Positions 58,361-64,000 of a stretch of 64,000 nt of DNA are shown here, in pieces. The notes beneath the pieces were generated by a model that did not search any database, was not told where the DNA came from, and saw nothing but the letters and a program-made list of their open reading frames with translations. Each line of letters opens with the position of its first letter. Positions within the stretch are counted from its first letter, which is position 1. Made by a program: the position numbers and the translations under genes. This stretch comes from Scytonema millei VB511283 (GTDB lineage Bacteria > Cyanobacteriota > Cyanobacteriia > Cyanobacteriales > Chroococcidiopsidaceae), in NCBI RefSeq assembly GCF_000817735.3, contig NZ_JTJC03000001.1, forward strand, positions 815,710 through 879,709, in the 5' to 3' direction.

Positions 58361-61300
58361 GTGACAGAACCAGGAAGTTACGAAACTAATACCGGCGAGG
58401 CAACCTTGCCGCCCGTTTCTTACAAAGATACCGTAAACTTGCCCAAGACAAAATTTGACATGCGGGCAAACGCCACCAAGCGCGAGCCGGAGATCCAAAA
58501 GTTTTGGGCAGATCGTCAAATTTACGATCGCCTGTCACAGCAAAATTCTGGCGAGATTTTCACTTTACACGACGGACCGCCCTACGCCAACGGCTCGTTA
58601 CACATCGGTCACGCCCTGAATAAAATCCTCAAAGACATCATCAACCGCTATCAACTCCAACAAGGGCGTAAAGTTCGCTGCATTCATGGTTGGGACTGTC
58701 ACGGATTGCCCATCGAACTCAAAGTCATCCAAAGCATGAAGCCGCAGGAACGCGCCTCGCTTACACCTTTGGAACTGCGCCACAAAGCACGGGACTTTGC
58801 CCTCAAAGCCATGCAAGAACAATGCGCTAGCCTCAAACGCTGGGGTGTAGTCGGCGATTGGGAAAACTCCTATTTGACTCTCAAACCAAAATACGAAGCT
58901 GCCCAAATCGGCGTATTCGGGCAAATGGTCTTGAAAGGCTACATCTATCGCGGCTTCAAACCCGTTTACTGGAGTCCCAGCTCGAAAACCGCCCTAGCCG
59001 AAGCAGAATTAGAGTATCCCGAAGGACACACTTCTCGCAGTCTCTATGCGGCTTTCCCGATAACTCACATCGAGCCATCAGCTTTCCCCAAACTCAAATC
59101 CTTCCTCCCCCATCTCTGGGTAGCCATCTGGACGACAACCCCGTGGACAATTCCAGCCAACTTAGCAGTTGCAGTCAATCCCGACTTGACCTATGCAGTT
59201 GTAGAAGTCGGGAGTCGGGAGTCGGGAGTCGGAAGTCGGGAGTCGGGAGTCGAAAACCAACCGTCAACTGTCTTCACGCAGTGTAGCGCCAGCGTTTACC
59301 GTCAACCGTCAACCAAATATCTCATCGTTGCGGCGGATTTAGTTGAAAGACTATCTACTACACTTGGCGCTCCACTAACTATCAAAGCGACATTCAAAGG
59401 CTACGAACTGGAACACTGCAAGTATCGCCATCCATTGTGCGATCGCGAAAGTCCGATTGTCATTGGCGGCGACTACGTGACGACAGAATCCGGTACGGGA
59501 CTCGTCCACACTGCACCAGGACACGGACAAGAAGACTATCAAGTGGGGATGCGCTATAATCTGCCGATCCTCTCCCCCGTCGATGCTGATGGTAACTTTA
59601 CCGCAGAAGCCGGACACTTTGCCGGACTAAATGTATTGGGAGAAGGTAACGCCGCAGTCGTTCAAGCTTTAGAACAAGCTGGTTCGTTGCTGAAGGAAGA
59701 ACCGTACGTCCACAAGTATCCCTACGATTGGCGGACGAAAAAACCCGTAATTTTGCGGGCAACCGAGCAATGGTTTGCGTCGGTAGAAGGATTCCGAGAC
59801 GCAGCCCTGCAAGAAATTGCCCATGTCCGATGGATTCCCGCTCAAGGAGAAAACCGCATCACGGCAATGGTAACCGAGCGTTCTGACTGGTGTATCTCCC
59901 GCCAGCGCAGTTGGGGCGTACCAATTCCGGTATTCTACGACGAAGAAACTGGGGAACCGCTACTGAATGAAGAAACGATCGCTCGCGTCCAAAATATCTT
60001 TGCTGAAAAAGGCTCGGATGCTTGGTGGGAAATGTCGGTAGAAGAGTTGCTCCCAGAAAAGTATCGCGATAACGGGCGAAAATACCGTAAAGGTATGGAT
60101 ACGATGGATGTTTGGTTTGATTCTGGTTCCTCTTGGGCGGCTGTCCTTCAACAGCGGCAAGAATTAGCTTATCCAGCCGATCTTTACCTGGAAGGATCGG
60201 ATCAGCATCGCGGTTGGTTCCAGTCTAGTTTACTCACGAGCGTTGCGACTAACGGTCACGCACCTTATAAAACTGTTTTGACTCACGGCTACACCGTAGA
60301 CGAACAGGGGCGGAAGATGAGTAAGTCTTTGGGGAATGGAGTCGATCCAACGGTAGTCATTGACGGGGGTAAGAATCAAAAAGAGGAACCACCCTACGGC
60401 GCAGATGTGTTGCGGTTGTGGGTATCGTCGGTAGATTATTCCGCCGACGTGCCTATCAGTAAAAATATCTTAAAGCAGCTAGCAGATGCGAGAAATAAAA
60501 TTCGTAACACGGCTCGTTTCTTACTAGGAAATCTGCACGATTTCGATCCCAGTCGGGATGCAGTACCGTACGAGCAGTTACCAGAGCTGGATCGTTACAT
60601 GCTGCACCGGATGACGGAAGTATTTACTGAGGTAACTCAGGCTTTTGATAAATACCAATTCTTCCGTTTTTTCCAAACCGTGCAGAATTTCTGTGTCGTC
60701 GATTTATCCAGTTTCTATTTGGATATTGCCAAGGATCGCCTGTATATCAGTGCCGCTAATTCGTTCCGCCGTCGCAGCTGTCAAACAGTGTTGCAGATTG
60801 CTCTAGAAAACTTAGCCAAAGCAATCGCCCCTGTCTTGTGTCATATGGCAGAGGATATCTGGCAATATCTTCCCTACCCCACGTCGCATGAATCTGTCTT
60901 TGAATCTGGCTGGGTGAAGTTAGAGGACAAATGGCAAAATCCAGAGTTGGCAGAATCTTGGGTTCAGTTGCGTCAACTCCGCACTGAAGTGAATAAGGTA
61001 TTAGAACAAGCACGTACCGAAAAGGCGATCGGTTCTTCTCTCGAAGCAAAGGTGTTGTTATATGTTGCCGATACTAATTTGCAACAACGACTGCAATCTT
61101 TAAATCCCAGTACGGACGTACAGCCATCCACTCATTCCAACGGTGTTGATGAGTTACGCTATTTATTCATCACTTCTGGGGTAGAATTGCTCGATACTCC
61201 TGCAACCCTAACAGAATTGAAATATAATTTTCAATCTGATGCTTTGGGAATTGGAGTCGCTAAGGCTGACGGAAAAAAATGCGATCGCTGTTGGAATTAT

Positions 61301-61378
61301 TCCGTGCATGTAGGTGCATCTCAAGCACATCCGCTCTTGTGCGAACGATGTATTCCCGCTCTCGCAGGAGAATTTTAA
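58361..61378 (+). CDS. ileS: Isoleucyl-tRNA synthetase
   Basis: 1005 aa from GTG 58361; TTG 58325 in frame is an alternative. HIGH motif 'LHIGHALN' (His81, His84), KMSKS motif at 652-656, CP1 editing domain between them ('WTTTPWTIPANLAVA'), a C-terminal anticodon domain, and a zinc site 'CDRCWNY...CERC' at the end. It charges tRNA-Ile. An insertion of about 35 residues (284-318) in the editing domain is encoded by intergenic-type repeats and lies between two conserved strands. The gene is essential, so the insertion must be tolerated. Confidence 0.96.
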   Translation: MTEPGSYETNTGEATLPPVSYKDTVNLPKTKFDMRANATKREPEIQKFWADRQIYDRLSQQNSGEIFTLHDGPPYANGSLHIGHALNKILKDIINRYQLQQGRKVRCIHGWDCHGLPIELKVIQSMKPQERASLTPLELRHKARDFALKAMQEQCASLKRWGVVGDWENSYLTLKPKYEAAQIGVFGQMVLKGYIYRGFKPVYWSPSSKTALAEAELEYPEGHTSRSLYAAFPITHIEPSAFPKLKSFLPHLWVAIWTTTPWTIPANLAVAVNPDLTYAVVEVGSRESGVGSRESGVENQPSTVFTQCSASVYRQPSTKYLIVAADLVERLSTTLGAPLTIKATFKGYELEHCKYRHPLCDRESPIVIGGDYVTTESGTGLVHTAPGHGQEDYQVGMRYNLPILSPVDADGNFTAEAGHFAGLNVLGEGNAAVVQALEQAGSLLKEEPYVHKYPYDWRTKKPVILRATEQWFASVEGFRDAALQEIAHVRWIPAQGENRITAMVTERSDWCISRQRSWGVPIPVFYDEETGEPLLNEETIARVQNIFAEKGSDAWWEMSVEELLPEKYRDNGRKYRKGMDTMDVWFDSGSSWAAVLQQRQELAYPADLYLEGSDQHRGWFQSSLLTSVATNGHAPYKTVLTHGYTVDEQGRKMSKSLGNGVDPTVVIDGGKNQKEEPPYGADVLRLWVSSVDYSADVPISKNILKQLADARNKIRNTARFLLGNLHDFDPSRDAVPYEQLPELDRYMLHRMTEVFTEVTQAFDKYQFFRFFQTVQNFCVVDLSSFYLDIAKDRLYISAANSFRRRSCQTVLQIALENLAKAIAPVLCHMAEDIWQYLPYPTSHESVFESGWVKLEDKWQNPELAESWVQLRQLRTEVNKVLEQARTEKAIGSSLEAKVLLYVADTNLQQRLQSLNPSTDVQPSTHSNGVDELRYLFITSGVELLDTPATLTELKYNFQSDALGIGVAKADGKKCDRCWNYSVHVGASQAHPLLCERCIPALAGEF
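59210..59314 (+). repeat. Intergenic-type repeat inserted in frame in ileS
   Basis: GGGAGTC units (six or so) followed by a core ending in CCGTCAAC units. The core and CCGTCAAC flanks match, in reverse complement, the intergenic block at 38838-38880, with a few differences. About 105 bp, a multiple of 3, and the frame is kept. Confidence 0.85.
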
Positions 61379-61463
61379 TTTTCGATTGTTAGCTATCGTT
61401 AGTTATTTGCTTAGTTATTTGCAAACTACCAGTGACTAGCGATCGCTACACAATCAAATCCTA

Positions 61464-62339
61464 TCAACCTTGAGATTTTGATAAGTAACATAGCAGTATT
61501 TGCTTTAAAGCTAGCAAGGTAAATACTGGAATAGTTTGACCATATCGACGTGATAATCTCAGTGGTTCTTGCAGCAACCGATACAACCACTCACCACCAC
61601 CAAAACGCAACCAATGGGGCGCTCTTTTTTGCTCTCCTGCATAGACAGGAAATGCTCCCCCCAAACCGATCGTTACTGCTCGGATTTTATCTTGATGATG
61701 CTGCATCCAATATTCCTGTTTCGGACAGCCTAAAGCTACCAAAACGATCCCGGCTCCACTGTGATGAATTCTTTCAATCAAGGCTTCATCTTCTGCGCGC
61801 GTGAGTGGACGAAACGGCAAAGGCTCCATCCCAGCAATTTTTAAGTCTGGAAAGTCTCGCGTCAAGCGCTCTCTCATTTTCTCTAAAATTGGTGATTCAG
61901 AACCTAAGAAAAATATGCTCACATCCTTCAAAGGAGCGAGTTTACATAAAGATAAAAGAATATCTATTCCTGCAACGCGATTTTGGGTACGCGCTCCCAA
62001 CAACCTCAACATCCAGACTAAAGGCATTCCATCAGGAGTCACAAGGTCTGCATTCTTCAAAACTGTGGCAAACTCTGGATGCCAGTAAGCTTCTACTAGC
62101 ATATGAGTGTTAGCCACGCAAACGAATTTACTAACTTTACTCGTTGCCCACTCTAAGATTAAGTTAATTTGGGATTCAAACGGTAAAGCACTAACAGGTG
62201 AATCGATCACGTCAAGCTTTTTATAAACTTTTAATACTCTAAATTCTAAATCTAGAGTCTCAAAGGATTGATTTTGAATTTGATGTTGTTCGCTAAATAA
62301 ATCTCTATTATTTAGCGTGAATTGTCGTGTATTTTTCAT
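61464..62339 (-). CDS. WecG/TagA/CpsF-family glycosyltransferase
   Basis: 291 aa. The pattern 'VANTHMLVEAYWHPEFATVL', 'ADLVTPDGMPLVWMLRLLG', 'VALGCPKQEYWM' and 'GGAFPVYAGEQKRAPHWL' is the WecG/TagA fold. It transfers a sugar to a lipid-linked exopolysaccharide or wall polymer. It lies 438 bp downstream of the BY-kinase, which also serves polysaccharide export. Confidence 0.9.
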   Translation of the reverse strand: MKNTRQFTLNNRDLFSEQHQIQNQSFETLDLEFRVLKVYKKLDVIDSPVSALPFESQINLILEWATSKVSKFVCVANTHMLVEAYWHPEFATVLKNADLVTPDGMPLVWMLRLLGARTQNRVAGIDILLSLCKLAPLKDVSIFFLGSESPILEKMRERLTRDFPDLKIAGMEPLPFRPLTRAEDEALIERIHHSGAGIVLVALGCPKQEYWMQHHQDKIRAVTIGLGGAFPVYAGEQKRAPHWLRFGGGEWLYRLLQEPLRLSRRYGQTIPVFTLLALKQILLCYLSKSQG

Positions 62340-62777
62340 TCTTTCTCTATTGCCAGCAATGTGGAACCTCAGTTAACAATCCTGGCTGTGCGTAATGTAT
62401 AAAGCCATCTCCGCACGCACAAAAAATAGTCGAAATCGGCTGTTAATCTCTGACATAGTTGGCAGAAGCAGGTTGAATGCCTCTGGCAAACTGATAGTAG
62501 CTTACCGATTCATTTAAAACTTGCTCGATCTATTACTTAGCCGAAACCTTAGCAGCAATGCTTTAATTTAAATACTCAAAGTCTTTTACAACTTATACTT
62601 ATTAAAGTATCACTAAAACTCTCTATTTTTACTCATTCATAGCTTAATTTAAGCGTGTCTTAAGAAAATTAAATTAGATGCAAGCTTGCCATTTATTATG
62701 ATTATTTTGCAAGCGTAACTTATGGCGCTTACAAAGAAAAGATTGGTGAGTCCAATCTAGATACAATTATTTAAGAT
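62340..62777. other. 438-bp AT-rich gap, no gene seen
   Basis: Between two minus-strand exopolysaccharide genes. The DNA is AT-rich and may contain the promoter of the WecG-type gene. No terminator or small RNA was recognised. Confidence 0.45.
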
Positions 62778-64000
62778 TCAGGTGCGATCGAGCGCGAACA
62801 AGCGAACGCCATACTGACGCTTTGATAGAAAACTTAGTTTATTCGGCTGTCTTTGAATACCGCTAGCAACTGCACCTAAAACTGGTGTGGCAGAGAAGTT
62901 TAACTGCTCTAATGCCTTCGCTAGAGCAGAACAGTTTGTTTTGCCCATGTTTACAGTCAAAATACTAGCATCCACATGCCTAGCTAAAAGATTTGCATCA
63001 GCAAAGCCAATTAAGTGAGATGTATCGTATATCACTAAATCGAAAGCTTGTTCTAGTTGCTCTGCCAAGCTTTGCATTTGCGGTGATGACAGCAGGATCG
63101 ATGGATTGGGGGGGATTGAACCAGCAGTTAAGATAAACAAATTATCCTTAGATATTTCTCTGCCCTGTGCGGTAGCCTCTTGAAAAGCTTCGCGATCCTC
63201 AGCTTCCTCAGAGTCATTACGCACCTGTTGGATCGCATACTGAAAGTTTAAACCTTCGGCGATCGCATTGCTCAGTCCTTGCGAGTTGGATAAGTTTAAC
63301 ATTTTATGAATGGCAGGAGTACGCAAATTTGCGTCTACCAATAAAACTCTTTTACCCATTGCTGCTGCTGTCTGGGCTAAATACAATGCAATTGTCGATT
63401 TACCATCTTCGGGAGCGGCTGAGACGATTGCTAGAGAACGAATCGTCCCATTAATATCGAGAAAAGAAACGTTCGTGTAAAGAGATCGGAAAGCCTCCCA
63501 GAACTCAGATAACTCAGTTTTTTGCCCCAGATTGCCATTTCGCTCGAACTTTACGCTAGGAATTTCACCTAAAATTAATAATTTAGTTTTATCTTTAATT
63601 TCTTCTGAGTTATAAAAAACGTTATTGAGTTTATCTACAAGCAGAGCAACTCCAAAACTGACTAATAAACCTAAAGCTGTGCCTAGAACTAAATTACGCT
63701 GAACGGTAGGTGCGGTATTTTGAGGTTCGTTAGGAGGAGTGAGTATTTGCCAAGGCACTTGTTTTTGAGCGGCATCAATTCGTAGTGCTTCGCGCTTGGT
63801 TAAAAAGTGGTTTAAGTTATCGGAAGCAATTCTTAACTGCCGCTCTAAGTCATCTTTCTGGCGAATAATTATTGGAAATTGTTTAGCTTGTTGTCTTAAT
63901 AAGTTCTCGGACTTGCTGAGCGTGTAGTCTTGCGCTTTTAAAGACTGAATTTGTTTAGCAGCATTAGTCAATTTCTGAATTTCTCTTAAACGAGCCGAAC
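62778..64000 (-). CDS. Wzc/CpsD-type tyrosine kinase of polysaccharide export (partial)
   Basis: The frame stays open to the window end, so the 5' part is missing; the first ATG-like codon seen is not the true start. The visible part has a coiled-coil and second membrane helix ('NLVLGTALGLLVSFGVALLV'), then a BY-kinase domain: Walker A 'SAAPEDGKSTIAL', 'LLVDANLRTPAIH' and 'FDLVIYDTSHLIG'. The short C-terminal tail has one Tyr, less than the usual tyrosine cluster. It controls chain length and export of exopolysaccharide. Confidence 0.9.
   Translation of the reverse strand, partial: SARLREIQKLTNAAKQIQSLKAQDYTLSKSENLLRQQAKQFPIIIRQKDDLERQLRIASDNLNHFLTKREALRIDAAQKQVPWQILTPPNEPQNTAPTVQRNLVLGTALGLLVSFGVALLVDKLNNVFYNSEEIKDKTKLLILGEIPSVKFERNGNLGQKTELSEFWEAFRSLYTNVSFLDINGTIRSLAIVSAAPEDGKSTIALYLAQTAAAMGKRVLLVDANLRTPAIHKMLNLSNSQGLSNAIAEGLNFQYAIQQVRNDSEEAEDREAFQEATAQGREISKDNLFILTAGSIPPNPSILLSSPQMQSLAEQLEQAFDLVIYDTSHLIGFADANLLARHVDASILTVNMGKTNCSALAKALEQLNFSATPVLGAVASGIQRQPNKLSFLSKRQYGVRLFALDRT

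Overview
The window is cyanobacterial chromosome. The signs are many GCGATCGC (HIP1) octamers, a Ycf66-family gene, a photosystem II S4-domain gene, a DevBCA-type exporter, a cyanobacterial alternative terminal oxidase, large PAS/GAF hybrid histidine kinases, and heptanucleotide and TGATAACTG-type intergenic repeats. Gene content does not fix the genus. A Chroococcidiopsis- or Nostocales-like lineage would fit, but that is a guess.

Layout. (1) 1-13.0 kb: a minus-strand signalling cluster with a decayed CheB methylesterase, a PAS-receiver protein, an 1825-aa and a 1025-aa hybrid kinase (each kinase-receiver-kinase), and a CheR-PAS methyltransferase. (2) 13.7-30.07 kb: an integrative element of about 16.2 kb in a tRNA-Val(GAC) gene. 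It is bounded by a perfect 116-bp direct repeat that contains the 5' half of the tRNA and its apparent promoter. It carries a tyrosine integrase, a primase-polymerase/PriCT/RecA-like replication protein, a stand-alone receiver domain, an uncharacterised same-strand gene module (21.4-25.5 kb), a GIY-YIG protein, an Xre-like repressor beside an array of four ACTAGT sites, a ribbon-helix-helix protein, two overlapping ParB/Srx-fold proteins without ParA, and an HNH-AP2 endonuclease. I saw no HIP1 octamer inside it. A truncated integrase on the other side of the tRNA suggests an older integration at the same locus. (3) 30-42.5 kb: a PhyH-like dioxygenase; an operon for an alternative respiratory terminal oxidase (two DUF2231 membrane proteins, subunits II, I and III, and a GMC oxidoreductase) whose subunit II lacks the CuA ligands; UspA; an amino-acid:cation symporter; an SDR; and the S4 protein. 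(4) 43-64 kb: a glycosyltransferase, serA, prmA, DevBCA with a divergent TetR, a membrane-spermidine-synthase-like fusion, an NTF2-like protein, HxlR divergent from an acyl-CoA-dehydrogenase-fold flavoprotein, ycf66, ileS, and two exopolysaccharide genes (WecG/TagA and a BY-kinase cut by the window end).

Two themes stand out. The element has the parts for site-specific integration, its own initiation of replication and its own regulation, but no relaxase and no recognisable packaging gene; its 21.4-25.5 kb module is the best candidate for an undescribed system. Separately, intergenic-type repeats have entered coding sequence in frame, most clearly in the editing region of essential ileS and in both hybrid kinases.
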